Of a stretch of DNA of 64,000 bases, positions 24,402 to 32,516 are shown piece by piece. Positions within the stretch are counted from its first letter, which is position 1. Every line of letters begins with the position of its first letter. The notes below the pieces were generated by a model, which did not search any database, was not told the origin of the DNA, and worked only from the letters and a program-made list of their open reading frames with translations. Source of the DNA: Actinoplanes sp. SE50/110 (GTDB taxonomy: Bacteria > Actinomycetota > Actinomycetes > Mycobacteriales > Micromonosporaceae); the NCBI RefSeq assembly GCF_900119315.1, contig NZ_LT827010.1, positions 5,427,001-5,491,000 of the forward strand, written 5' to 3'. Both the position numbers and the translations under genes were made by a program.

Positions 24402-25249
24402 CCTTGAACGCCATGGTGCGACGGGCGGCCGGTGGCTACGGGATGCATGCGCGGCGGGCCGCCCGGGCCTACGGGGCGTATGTGCGGACGGCAATCGCGA
24501 TCCGTCTGCAATACCGCAGCACGCTGTTCGCCTCGATCGCGGTGACCCTGATGTGGATCGTGCTGGTCACCCGGGTCTGGTCGGCGGCGTACCGGGGGCG
24601 CGAGGTGGTCGCCGGGCTCACGCTGCAGGCCACCGTCGTCTACCTGACCCTGGCCAACCTGCAGGCCATGATCATCAACTCGCCGATCACCTGGATCATG
24701 GCGAACCGGGTGCGAACCGGGGAGGTCGTCTTCGACGTCGGCCGGCCACTGGGCTATCCGGGGCAGATGCTCGCCATGCAGGCCGGTCAGTCGGTGATCC
24801 AGACCGCCGCGATGGTGATCGCCGCACCGGTCGCCGGGCTGCTCGGTGGGCTGTCCCGGCCGGCCGGGGTGACCGCCGGGCTGCTCTACCCGGTGGCGCT
24901 GCTGCTCGGCTGGGTGATGAACGCGCTGCTCACGATGGTGGTCGGGATGACCGCGTTCTGGACCGTCGACAATCTGGGGATCGCGGTGCTCTACCGCTTC
25001 ATCGCCGCCTTCCTGGCCGGTGCCAGTGTGCCGCTGACCTTCCTGCCCGGACCGCTGCGGGCGTTCGCCGAGGCGCTGCCTTTCCGATTCATCGTGTACG
25101 AGCCGGCCGCCATCTACATCGGTCACCGCGGCGGGACGGCGGCCCTCCGCGGGTTCGCCGTCGCACTGGCCTGGATCGCGGTCCTGGGCGTCCTCGTCGC
25201 GGTGGTGTGGCGCCGCGCATACCGGAAGGTCGTGGTGCACGGTGGCTGA
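24398..25249 (+). CDS. ABC-2 family transporter permease, first subunit
   Basis: 283 residues with six predicted membrane helices (for example YRSTLFASIAVTLMWIVLV, QSVIQTAAMVIAAPVAGLLG, LLLGWVMNALLTMVVGMTAF). FIAAFLAGASVPLTFLPGPL and LPFRFIVYEPAAIYIG are the conserved C-terminal segments of DUF990/ABC-2 permeases. An N-terminal 30-residue Arg-rich segment precedes the first helix. It is coupled to the ATPase by an ATGA overlap and pairs with the next gene to make a heterodimeric exporter; substrate unknown. Confidence 0.87.
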   Translation: MTLNAMVRRAAGGYGMHARRAARAYGAYVRTAIAIRLQYRSTLFASIAVTLMWIVLVTRVWSAAYRGREVVAGLTLQATVVYLTLANLQAMIINSPITWIMANRVRTGEVVFDVGRPLGYPGQMLAMQAGQSVIQTAAMVIAAPVAGLLGGLSRPAGVTAGLLYPVALLLGWVMNALLTMVVGMTAFWTVDNLGIAVLYRFIAAFLAGASVPLTFLPGPLRAFAEALPFRFIVYEPAAIYIGHRGGTAALRGFAVALAWIAVLGVLVAVVWRRAYRKVVVHGG

Positions 25250-25283
25250 GCCGCGCCGGCCGTACCGGACATCGTGGTGAACG

Positions 25284-26096
25284 GTGACCGGGTTGCGCCG
25301 TGAGTTGCGGATCTACCTGATGTTGCGGGGTGCCGCGCTGCGCGGCGTCCTGCAATACCGCGGCAACCTGGTGTGGATGCTGCTGGCCGGCGCCGCCTAC
25401 CAGGGCAGCGGTTTCGCGTTCGTGTGGGCGCTGCTGCACACCTTCGACACGGTGGGCGGCTGGGGTCTGGGGCAGATCGCCTTCCTGTACGGCATGCGGC
25501 TGCTGTCGCACGCGCTGTGGCTCATCACCATGGACGGGGTCGGGCAGTGTGACAGCGCGATCCGCGAAGGCCTGCTCGACCGGATGCTGCTGCGCCCGGC
25601 GAACCCGCTGGTCCAGCTCGCCTCGTACACCCGGTCGGTGCTGCCGTTCGGTGACCTGTCGATGGCGATCGTGCTGTTCGGGGTGGCGCTCACCGTCACC
25701 CCCGTGGACTGGTCGCCCGGCTCGGTGGCGTTCCTGGTACTGGCGATCCTCGGCGGGGCCCTGCTGGAGGCGTCGGCGGTGGTAACGGTCGCCGGGCTGT
25801 CGGTGCGGGTGCTCGACACCTGGGCGTACCGGATGCTGGTATTCGATGCGATCGACACCCTCGGGTCGTACCCGCTGAGCGTCTTCGGCGGCGGGGTGCA
25901 GCGCCTGCTGACCTACGTACTGCCGGTCGCCTTCATCGCCTTCCTCCCCGCGGGGGTCATCCTCGACTCGACCGGTGGGCTCGCCGTCCCGGCCTGGCTC
26001 GGCTACCTGTCCCCGCTGGTCGGCGCCGGGCTGTTCACCCTGGCGTACCGGTTCTGGCGCCGGCAGCTGCGCGGCTACCAGGGCATCGGCAACTGA
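25284..26096 (+). CDS. ABC-2 family transporter permease, second subunit
   Basis: 270 residues, GTG start 34 bp after the first permease. Six hydrophobic segments, with LRGVLQYRGNLVWMLLAGAA at the start, DSAIREGLLDRMLLRPANPL in the cytoplasmic loop and YVLPVAFIAFLPAGVILDS near the end. These are typical of the DUF990-like partner subunit of this exporter class. Partner of the preceding permease and the frameshifted ATPase. Confidence 0.87.
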   Translation: MTGLRRELRIYLMLRGAALRGVLQYRGNLVWMLLAGAAYQGSGFAFVWALLHTFDTVGGWGLGQIAFLYGMRLLSHALWLITMDGVGQCDSAIREGLLDRMLLRPANPLVQLASYTRSVLPFGDLSMAIVLFGVALTVTPVDWSPGSVAFLVLAILGGALLEASAVVTVAGLSVRVLDTWAYRMLVFDAIDTLGSYPLSVFGGGVQRLLTYVLPVAFIAFLPAGVILDSTGGLAVPAWLGYLSPLVGAGLFTLAYRFWRRQLRGYQGIGN

Positions 26097-26185
26097 TCGG
26101 GGCGAATTCACGGGGAAACCGGCGACTGGTCGCGGCATAGCCGCGGGAAAACCGGCGACAGTCCGCCCACACCCGGGACGGGCTG

Positions 26186-26270
26186 CGGGCGGTCAACCAG
26201 CGGAGCCGGGCCGGGCGCGGCGGGCGGTCAACCAGCGGAGCCGGGCCGGGGGCGGCGGGCGGTCAGCCGG
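26186..26270. repeat. 35-bp tandem repeat reaching the nucleoside hydrolase stop codon
   Basis: Units begin GGTCAACCAGCGGAGCCGGG at 26191 and 26226, and a diverged third begins GGTCAGCCGG at 26261. The third copy contains the stop codon of the leftward nucleoside hydrolase gene. Confidence 0.8.
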
Positions 26271-27144
26271 CTATCCGGTGGAGCAGGGCCGGGGCGGCGG
26301 GGGCGGTCAGGGTCAGGACGACGCGGACGGGGCCGGGACCTGTCTCCACGGTGTGCCCGTCCGGACCGACGGCGATCGACAGCCGTGGCGCGTCGGCCGG
26401 CGTCACCTCGCCCAGCAGGATCGCCGCGGCCAGCGGGTCGTGCAGCGGGATCTCCCGGACGCCGAGCTGCTCGGCGTAGCCGTCGAAATAGGCGGGCAGC
26501 ATGTCCGCGAGCGCCACGTGCAATGGTGACCCGGTGGCCCGCAGCGACGCCACGTCGCCGGTCGACCATCGGTGCGCCATCGTGACGTCGAGCGGCACCA
26601 GCGTCACCGGCCAGTCCGCCGCCAGCACGGCGGCCGCCGCGGCCGGATCGTGGATGATGTTCGCCTCGCCGCGTGGTGTCCGGTTGCCGGGCACCCGCAC
26701 CGCCCCGCCCATCACGGTCACCGAGGCGATCAGCGACGGCAGGTCCGGCTCGGCGGCCAGTGCTGCCGCCAGATTCCCGCACGGTCCGGTCGCCAGCAGG
26801 TGCAACTGCCCGGGATGCCGCCGGGCGAGATCGATCAGAAGCGTTGCGGCGGTACGCGGGTCGGGCTCGCGCCCCGCGGGCACCCGGACTCCGCCGATCC
26901 CGTTCCCGCCGTGCACCGAGGCCACCGCGTACGGATGCGCGCCGCTGCCCACCGCGACCGGGATGTCGTCCCGGCCGGCGAGCGCCAGCAGCCCCAGCGT
27001 GTTCGCCGCCGCCTGGGGTGCGGTGGTGTTCCCGTTGACCGTGCCGATGCCGGCCAGCGTGACGTCCGGGTGCCCGAGCAGATAGGCGATGGCGAGCGCG
27101 TCGTCGATACCGGTGTCGCAGTCCAGATAGATGAGCATGCTCAC
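26263..27144 (-). CDS. Inosine/uridine-preferring nucleoside hydrolase
   Basis: About 293 residues. The N-terminal IYLDCDTGIDDALAIAYLL is the DxDxxxDD calcium- and substrate-binding signature. TLAGIGTVNGNTTAPQAAANTL, LLATGPCGNLAAAL and EANIIHDPAAAAAVL are further family motifs. It hydrolyses the N-glycosidic bond of nucleosides for purine/pyrimidine salvage. Start is GTG at 27144 or the ATG two codons later. It diverges from the tyrosinase region across an unusually AT-rich regulatory stretch, and a 35-bp tandem repeat begins exactly at its 3' end. Confidence 0.93.
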   Translation of the reverse strand: MSMLIYLDCDTGIDDALAIAYLLGHPDVTLAGIGTVNGNTTAPQAAANTLGLLALAGRDDIPVAVGSGAHPYAVASVHGGNGIGGVRVPAGREPDPRTAATLLIDLARRHPGQLHLLATGPCGNLAAALAAEPDLPSLIASVTVMGGAVRVPGNRTPRGEANIIHDPAAAAAVLAADWPVTLVPLDVTMAHRWSTGDVASLRATGSPLHVALADMLPAYFDGYAEQLGVREIPLHDPLAAAILLGEVTPADAPRLSIAVGPDGHTVETGPGPVRVVLTLTAPAAPALLHRIAG

Positions 27145-27233
27145 TTTCTACCGTCCCGGCCCGTGGAGCGCCGCCAAGAATGTCGCTTTCAACCGATGGG
27201 ACGGCTTTCTGGCTTTTCGTCGACGCCCTCGAC

Positions 27234-27271
27234 TTAACAATCGTTAATTACGTCGGAATAGTTATTCCGAC
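27234..27271. promoter_or_regulatory. Two operator-like inverted repeats in an AT-rich intergenic region
   Basis: TTAAC-AATC-GTTAA (27234-27247) and GTCGGAAT-AGTT-ATTCCGAC (27252-27271) are perfect inverted repeats 4 bp apart. They lie between the nucleoside hydrolase start and the rightward secreted-protein/tyrosinase genes, in the least GC-rich DNA of the area. Confidence 0.6.
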
Positions 27272-27403
27272 AGTGTGACGCCATCCACATCGATCCTCTT
27301 TGGAATGGTGATATGGTCGCGGCGCGCCGGAGGAGAAAATCTTTCGGTCCACGTGCGATGCCACGGGAAGATCCCCGGGATGAATGCAAAGGAAACCCAG
27401 AAA

Positions 27404-27799
27404 ATGCGCAAGCTCTCTGTCGCTGCCCTCGTCGCCACCGCGACCGCCCTGCTCGCCCCCGCCGCGGCCCAGGCCGCGCCCGCCACCACCACCGCCCTGC
27501 TCGGCACCTACGGTTTCGGGCGCGCCGCGGTGATCGGTGACGCCGGGACGGCCGCCGGCGTGTGGCGCGCGCCCGTCGTGCGCAGCGGCTTCGCCGGTGA
27601 CGACCTGACCGTCACGTTCACGCCGCGCACCACGCCGCGGGCCAGCGAAAAGCTCGTCTACACGGCCGCCTTCAACGAGGTCGCCGACGCGCAGGCCGAG
27701 TGCCGCAAGGTCGGCGCGGACGGCGTCGCCCGCCACGTGTGGGTGTCGTTCCGGTGCCAGACCGGCTTCGTGCCGAGCTACACCCTCTACGTTCGCTGA
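27404..27799 (+). CDS. Small secreted protein upstream of tyrosinase genes
   Basis: 131 residues from the ATG preceded by AAAGGAAA; an in-frame ATG 24 bases earlier is possible. A Sec signal (MRKLSVAALVATATALLAPA, cut after AQA) is clear. The mature 100 residues are beta-rich (TALLGTYGFGRAAVIGD, DDLTVTFTPRTTPRASEKLV) with two cysteines (AECRK, FRCQT) that could pair. No family recognised. It precedes the MelC1-like gene by 180 bp in the same direction and may share its regulation, though no direct link to melanin is shown. Confidence 0.65.
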   Translation: MRKLSVAALVATATALLAPAAAQAAPATTTALLGTYGFGRAAVIGDAGTAAGVWRAPVVRSGFAGDDLTVTFTPRTTPRASEKLVYTAAFNEVADAQAECRKVGADGVARHVWVSFRCQTGFVPSYTLYVR

Positions 27800-27981
27800 C
27801 CTTTCCGTCCTTTCCGGCGCGCGACGCGCCAGCCGCCATTCTCCGGGCCACGCCTTTCGAGCGGGGCGGCCGCCGCGCGGCCATTTTTCCGGCTCCCGGA
27901 AAAGCAATTAATTAGCATCGATCAATTTCTCCCGGCGCCCTCACGGGCGCCGGGAGATCCAACGGAAGAGGCATCGACACC

Positions 27982-28458
27982 ATGTCCACCCTGAGCCGTC
28001 GGGACGTTCTCCGATACGCGGCCGCGGCCACCGTCGTCACCGGCGGCGTCGCCGGGGCGCAGGCCCTGTCCACCTCCAGCTCGTCCGCCCAGGCGCCGGC
28101 CGGCGCCCGGACGTCGGCCGACCCGCGCGACTTCGACGTGGAGTACCGCGGCAAGCGGATCACCGGAGTGCACGGCGCCGACACTCCGGGCGCGCTGCGC
28201 AGCGTGTCGGGCAGCCGGCAGCCGCACCAGGTGCACATCAACGGGCGCAGGCTGGCCGTCATGCAGATCGAGCTGCCGGCCGCCGGCGGCGGGGTCACGC
28301 TCGGCTTCATCAGCGCCCTCAACCACTACGAGCCGGTCCTGATCGACACCGACAAGAACCGGGACGGCCTGCTCAAGCTCACCCGGCGGGCGGTCGACGC
28401 GCTGGGTGACAGCGAGCTCACCGCCCTGGCCGGCGCGGACCACAACCACGGGAACTGA
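27982..28458 (+). CDS. melC1: Tyrosinase copper-chaperone/secretion cofactor (MelC1-like)
   Basis: 158 residues. The twin-arginine motif SRRDVLRYAAAATVV marks a Tat signal, expected because MelC1 carries apotyrosinase through the Tat pathway. FDVEYRGKRITG, HINGRRLAVMQIEL and LGFISALNHYEPV match the MelC1 core, where His/Met residues pass copper to tyrosinase. The gene is 45 bp upstream of the tyrosinase gene. An Ala/Ser linker follows the signal. Confidence 0.88.
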   Translation: MSTLSRRDVLRYAAAATVVTGGVAGAQALSTSSSSAQAPAGARTSADPRDFDVEYRGKRITGVHGADTPGALRSVSGSRQPHQVHINGRRLAVMQIELPAAGGGVTLGFISALNHYEPVLIDTDKNRDGLLKLTRRAVDALGDSELTALAGADHNHGN

Positions 28459-28503
28459 CCGTACCCGCCCCGTTCCCGATCGATCGAAAGGCTCACCCCT
28501 GTC

Positions 28504-29325
28504 ATGGGCGTCCGCAAGAACGCACGCAACCTCACCAGCACCGAGAAGGCGGCGTTCGTCTCCGCCGTCAAGCGCCTGAAGGCACAGACCACGGGCCGTA
28601 ACTACGACTGGTATGTCACCACCCACCTGAACTATTTCGCCGCCGTCGGGGGCGTCCGCTACGCCCACCAGTCGCCGTCGTTCCTGCCCTGGCACCGGCA
28701 GTACCTGATCGAGTTCGAGCGGGCGCTGCAGGTGTACGAGCCGTCGGTGACCCTGCCCTACTGGGACTGGACGGTGGACCGCAGCACCACCGGCGCCCCG
28801 TTCACCGCCGACTTCCTGGGCGGCAACGGCTCCGGCGGCAACGGCCCGGTCACCACCGGCCCGTTCGCCGGCGCGACCAACTGGCGGATCACCGTCAGCA
28901 GCACCACCGCGACGTCCCTGCGGCGCGCCATGGGCAGCAACTCGCTGCCCACCGCCGCCCAGGTCAGTTCGGTCCTCGGCGTCGGCACCTACGACGCGGC
29001 CCCGTGGAACAGTTCCTCGACCAGCGGCATGCGCAACCGCATGGAAGGCTGGACCACCCCGAACCTGCACAACGCGGTCCACGTGTGGGTCGGTGGCCAC
29101 ATGGGTCAGCAGGATTCGCCGAACGACCCGGCATTCTGGCTGCACCACTGCAACATCGACCGCCTGTGGTCGCAGTGGCAGACCCGGTGGGGCTTCGACG
29201 CCGCCCACTACCTGCCGGCCGCCGGCACCAGCGGTGTCGTCGACCTCGACGAGACCCTGCAGCCATGGACGGGCGTAACCCCGGCCTCCGTTCTCGACCA
29301 CAGCGGCGTCTACACCTACGCCTGA
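28504..29325 (+). CDS. melC2: Tyrosinase (monophenol oxidase, MelC2-like)
   Basis: 273 residues, the usual size of streptomycete MelC2. CuA ligands: His in VTTHLNYF, His in RYAHQSPSF and His in LPWHRQYL. CuB ligands: HNAVHVWVGGHM and FWLHHCNIDRLW. LPYWDWTVD is the conserved strand between. It oxidises tyrosine to dopaquinone, leading to melanin. There is no signal peptide, consistent with piggyback export on MelC1. Confidence 0.95.
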   Translation: MGVRKNARNLTSTEKAAFVSAVKRLKAQTTGRNYDWYVTTHLNYFAAVGGVRYAHQSPSFLPWHRQYLIEFERALQVYEPSVTLPYWDWTVDRSTTGAPFTADFLGGNGSGGNGPVTTGPFAGATNWRITVSSTTATSLRRAMGSNSLPTAAQVSSVLGVGTYDAAPWNSSSTSGMRNRMEGWTTPNLHNAVHVWVGGHMGQQDSPNDPAFWLHHCNIDRLWSQWQTRWGFDAAHYLPAAGTSGVVDLDETLQPWTGVTPASVLDHSGVYTYA

Positions 29326-29335
29326 CAGCGAACCA

Positions 29336-29712
29336 GCGGCGGGGGCCGCGCGACTTGGCGGGGGCCGCGCGACTCATCGAAGGGCAGCACCTCGGGCGAC
29401 GGCGACCGGTCAACGGGCGCTCACCCGGGGAAGCCCCGCGGCTGAACGCACAACCCTCCGCTTCTGGGGAGGCCGTGGCCTCCGCCAGGCGCCGTCGCGC
29501 GCCTGGCGGAGGCCACCGCTTGTGGAGGCCGCACCGCTTGCGGAAGCCGCACCGCTTGCGGAAGCCACACGGCTTGCGGAGCCCCTGGCCGAGCACGGCG
29601 CGAGCGCGGACGAAGCCACACCGCTTGCGGAAGCCACACGGCTTGCGGAAGCCACACGGCTTGCGGAAGCCACACGGCTTGCGGAAGCCACACGGCTTGC
29701 GGAAGCCACACC
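29336..29712. repeat. Intergenic tandem repeats: 19-bp duplication and 18-bp array
   Basis: Directly after the tyrosinase stop, GGCGGGGGCCGCGCGACT occurs twice (about 29337-29373). Further on, an 18-bp unit (GGAAGCCACACGGCTTGC) runs as three copies at 29524-29577 and 5.6 copies at 29611-29712. Because 18 is a multiple of three, all frames stay open across the array, which produces spurious ORFs. The 29326-29803 stretch holds no credible gene. Confidence 0.85.
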
Positions 29713-29803
29713 AGCACCGGAACAGGCAAGGCGCCCGATTACCGCTCGATCGGCGCGGATGATCGGGCGGACGGCCCTGACCGGCGCCGGCCGAGCACTC
29801 CGG

Positions 29804-30241
29804 TCACCGCGAGCAGTAGGCCGGCGGCTCGGTCGGCTGCAGCTCGTCGCCGGCCAGGCTGCGCACCGCGGCGCGGGTGGTCTCGCGGACCCCGACGGTG
29901 ACCTCGTAGGCGTTGACCGTGCTGCTGTAACGGTTGTCGCCGTGACTCACCAGGCCCAGGGACACCCCGTCGATGTAGGCACACGGTTGAGCGCCACCCC
30001 AGCCATGGATGAGCCGGCCGCGATAAAGCTCCGCGAAGACGCCCACGCGCCGGGAGGAATCCAAGGCTGCCGGCGCCGCGATCACCGGACTCGCAGCGGC
30101 GGGCACTGCGGCGAGCGCGGGTCCGGCGGGCACGGGCCCGGGGATCGCGGTTGCCGCGGGCGCAGGCCCGGGCACGGCCATCAGTCCGGCCGCCGCCAGA
30201 GTCGCGGTCAGGACCAGGTTGGTCACCCGTCGGTTCAGCAT
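29804..30241 (-). CDS. Second MelC1-like tyrosinase cofactor, orphan
   Basis: 145 residues with ATG preceded by GGGGGG. A Sec-type signal (VTNLVLTATLAAAGLMAV, cut after APA) and a Pro/Ala linker precede VGVFAELYRGRLIHGWGGA, AYIDGVSLGLVSHGDNRYSS and VRETTRAAVRSLAGDEL. These reproduce the order of MelC1 motifs (F-E-x-Y-x-G-R-x-I-x-G, then YxDGVxL, then RAAVxxL). The His/Met-rich loop of classical MelC1 is reduced and the signal lacks an evident twin-arginine. It faces away from melC1-melC2 with no tyrosinase beside it. Assignment is by motif order, so moderate. Confidence 0.6.
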   Translation of the reverse strand: MLNRRVTNLVLTATLAAAGLMAVPGPAPAATAIPGPVPAGPALAAVPAAASPVIAAPAALDSSRRVGVFAELYRGRLIHGWGGAQPCAYIDGVSLGLVSHGDNRYSSTVNAYEVTVGVRETTRAAVRSLAGDELQPTEPPAYCSR

Positions 30242-30370
30242 CGTCCCCCCACCAGTAGAACATCGATGTTCGCCGATACATTACACGGCCGGCGACGAGC
30301 CGGGCCTTGACCCAACTCCCCGACCGGCCGTGCGGCACGATCCTTCACCCGTTCGGGGCACGCCGCGGCA

Positions 30371-31357
30371 CTACTGGACCGGATTCCAGCCGTCGCTCCC
30401 GGCGAGATACCTCCGTGCGGTGCAGTTCGCCGCGGAAGCCGCGCTGAGCTGCGGCCGGTCGCCGGTTCCGGTGCTCACCCCGGCCCCGCTGTCGGCGTAT
30501 TCGGTGAACCGGCACGTCCTCCACGAGAAGCCGCCCATGTCCTGCCAGGCCCCGGCCTGCCGGATGTGCGAGCCGAGGCTCGAGTCCCGCACCAGCACCT
30601 GTCCGATCGCGTCGGCCGCCCCGCCCGCGTGCCAGCATCTGCCGAGCGCCACGGTCTGCGGCGCCGCGGTGCTTTTCAGCACCGACCGGGTGATCAGGAA
30701 GCCGTAGGCGTTGCTGTCGTCGGTCGCCGCCGCGGTGATGTATCCGTTGTTCGCGCTGCTGCCGATGTTGAGCGACTCGATGGTGGTGCTGTCGATGACA
30801 ACCGCGCCGTTGCCGTAAAGGAAATCCACCGCGCCCGAAATATAAGACTTATAGATGTATTGGCGTATCTGTGAGCTGCCGGTCCCACCCCACGACAGGA
30901 ACGTGTCCTGGTATCCCTTGAGCTGCACGTTCCGATAGACCTGCCGGTCGCCCGCAGCGTACAGCGCCAGCGCCTGGCTCCCCGCCCCGTACGTGTTCTG
31001 CATGGTCAGGCCCTTGATCGTGCTGTTCGGTGCGAGGTTGTGGACGGTGGCGCTGCCAGCCGTCCCGGCGGTGGACTGCGGCTTGTTCCCGGTGATGATC
31101 ACATCAGCGGAGATGCCGGTCGCACCCTGCAGGGTGATCCCGGACTTCGACGCCGGGATCTGCACCTGCCCCTGATAGGTGCCGGCCTTGATGGTGATCA
31201 CTCCACCGGCGGACGACGCCGCGACCGCGGCCTGGATGGTGGTGTAGTCGCCGGATCCGTCCGCGGCGACGGTGAACGAGGTCGCCGCGCGGGCGGCGAC
31301 CGGGGTGAGGACGACGGACACCGCGACGGCGCCGGCGACGATGCGGGAGTGGGACAC
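30371..31357 (-). CDS. Secreted pectinesterase (carbohydrate esterase family 8)
   Basis: 328 residues. The GTG at 31357 has GGAGG 8 bases upstream and starts a Sec signal (SRIVAGAVAVSVVLTPVAAR). FTVAADGSGDYTTIQAAV is the N-terminal family signature. QALALYAAGDRQVYRNVQLKGYQDTFL contains the catalytic QxxAL and QDT motifs, and ISGAVDFLYGNGAVVID carries the catalytic Asp of GxVDFIFG. TVALGRCWH is the late LGRxW motif. It removes methyl esters from pectin, preparing it for the pectate lyase encoded just upstream. Confidence 0.92.
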   Translation of the reverse strand: MSHSRIVAGAVAVSVVLTPVAARAATSFTVAADGSGDYTTIQAAVAASSAGGVITIKAGTYQGQVQIPASKSGITLQGATGISADVIITGNKPQSTAGTAGSATVHNLAPNSTIKGLTMQNTYGAGSQALALYAAGDRQVYRNVQLKGYQDTFLSWGGTGSSQIRQYIYKSYISGAVDFLYGNGAVVIDSTTIESLNIGSSANNGYITAAATDDSNAYGFLITRSVLKSTAAPQTVALGRCWHAGGAADAIGQVLVRDSSLGSHIRQAGAWQDMGGFSWRTCRFTEYADSGAGVSTGTGDRPQLSAASAANCTARRYLAGSDGWNPVQ

Positions 31358-31384
31358 GGGGAGACCTCCGAGAAGCGACCGGAA

Positions 31385-31426
31385 AAGGGCGACGGCGCCC
31401 GCCCGGGGATGGGGCGGACGCCGTCG
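31385..31426 (-). terminator. Intercistronic hairpin between pectate lyase and pectinesterase genes
   Basis: CGACGGCG (31390-31397) pairs with CGCCGTCG (31419-31426), and an inner six-pair extension follows after one mismatch. On the leftward transcript the stem is followed by CCCTTTTCC. It may terminate or tune readthrough from pectate lyase into pectinesterase. Confidence 0.55.
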
Positions 31427-31440
31427 GATGCGACGAGCGA

Positions 31441-32400
31441 TCAGATCTTGCCGGTGCCCGCCCCGGCCACCACGGTGGCTTTGACCGAGCTGTTGGCCTC
31501 GGGCGTGTAGGGGTACGGGATGGCCGCGACACTGCCGCCGTTGCGGACCTCCTCGGTCCCCGAGTTGACCCGGTAGTTGTTCAGCACCTTGAGGTTGCCG
31601 GGATCCGAGTCGCCGGTCTGGGTGACCGTGGGATGGTCGACGTTCTCGAAATAGTTGCGTTCGACGAAGACTCCGGCGTTCTCGGTGGAGGCCACCCCGT
31701 ACGCGCCGATGTTGCTGTAGTAGTTGTTCAGCACGTGCACCGGGTTGGCGAACCGGACCCGCGGGTGCCGCTGGTTGGTTCCGTCGAACCAGTTGTGGAC
31801 GTAGGTGACGCGCAGGTGCCCGGTGTCCTGGGCGCCGTTGTCGTCGCTGTGTCCGAGCAGCATCGACTTGTCGTGGTGGTGCAGGTGGTTCCAGGAGACG
31901 GTGACGAAGTCCGAGCCGCGTTTGATGTCGATCAGGCCGTCGTAACCGTTGGACAGGTCGTTGTGGTCGATCCACACGTTGGTGGTGCCGTCCTGCAGGT
32001 TGATCGAGTCGTCGCCGGCGTTCTTGAACACCAGGTTGCGGATGATCACGTTCTTGACGCCGTTGAGGGTGAAGCCGCCGCCGGTGACGCCGCTGCTCGC
32101 GCCGACGCCGATGATCGTCTTGTGCGAGGCGACGCGGTACATGCCGGAGATCGTGATCAGCCCGGAGATCCGGACGGTCTGCGAGGTGCCCGAGCTCAGC
32201 GCCGACTTGAGCGCCGAGGCGCTGGTCACCGTGACGACGGTGCTCGACGAGCCGCCCGCGGTGCCGCCGTTGAGGCTGGCGAACCCGACCGGGCTGGACT
32301 CGGCGGCGGCCGCGCTGAGCGGGCTGACGCCGAGTGCGCCGCCGGCGGTGAGGACGCCGGCCGTGGTGGCGGCCAGGAAGGTACGACGTGATGGGGACAT
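31441..32400 (-). CDS. Secreted pectate lyase (polysaccharide lyase family 1)
   Basis: 319 residues. The Met at 32400 follows GGAGGAA and begins a Tat-type signal (PSRRTFLAATTAGVLTAGG). The parallel beta-helix bears the PL1 motifs: VWIDHNDLSNGYDGLIDIKR with the calcium-binding Asp residues, VTVSWNHLHHHDKSMLLGHSD, and RHPRVRFANPVHVLNNYY with the catalytic Arg. It cleaves polygalacturonate by beta-elimination outside the cell. It is first in a two-gene pectinolytic unit with pectinesterase and has a LacI-type operator upstream. Confidence 0.93.
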   Translation of the reverse strand: MSPSRRTFLAATTAGVLTAGGALGVSPLSAAAAESSPVGFASLNGGTAGGSSSTVVTVTSASALKSALSSGTSQTVRISGLITISGMYRVASHKTIIGVGASSGVTGGGFTLNGVKNVIIRNLVFKNAGDDSINLQDGTTNVWIDHNDLSNGYDGLIDIKRGSDFVTVSWNHLHHHDKSMLLGHSDDNGAQDTGHLRVTYVHNWFDGTNQRHPRVRFANPVHVLNNYYSNIGAYGVASTENAGVFVERNYFENVDHPTVTQTGDSDPGNLKVLNNYRVNSGTEEVRNGGSVAAIPYPYTPEANSSVKATVVAGAGTGKI

Positions 32401-32454
32401 GGGGATTCCTCCGTCGGGGGAACGGAATGGGCAACGATGGGGCCCCAACAACCA

Positions 32455-32468
32455 GGTAAGCGCTTTCC
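32455..32468. promoter_or_regulatory. LacI-family-type operator upstream of pectate lyase
   Basis: GGTAAGCGCTTTCC has a perfect AAGCGCTT core and symmetric GG/CC flanks. The CG-centred palindrome is typical of LacI-family sugar repressors in actinobacteria. It sits about 55 bp before the pectate lyase start. Confidence 0.6.
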
Positions 32469-32516
32469 TCGGACGAAAGTAGGTCGCCGCATCCAAGAAT
32501 GTCAATAATTACCGGG

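Noticed and set aside
29421..29762. Open frames over the 18-bp array, on both strands, with repeated VWLPQA or ATRLAE peptides
   Set aside because: The unit is a multiple of three without stops in any frame, so every frame is open. No ribosome sites or conserved features.
30371..32434. A single 687-residue leftward frame covering both pectinases
   Set aside because: The N-terminal half is out-of-frame shadow of pectate lyase; only the part from 31357 encodes pectinesterase, with its own GGAGG and signal peptide.
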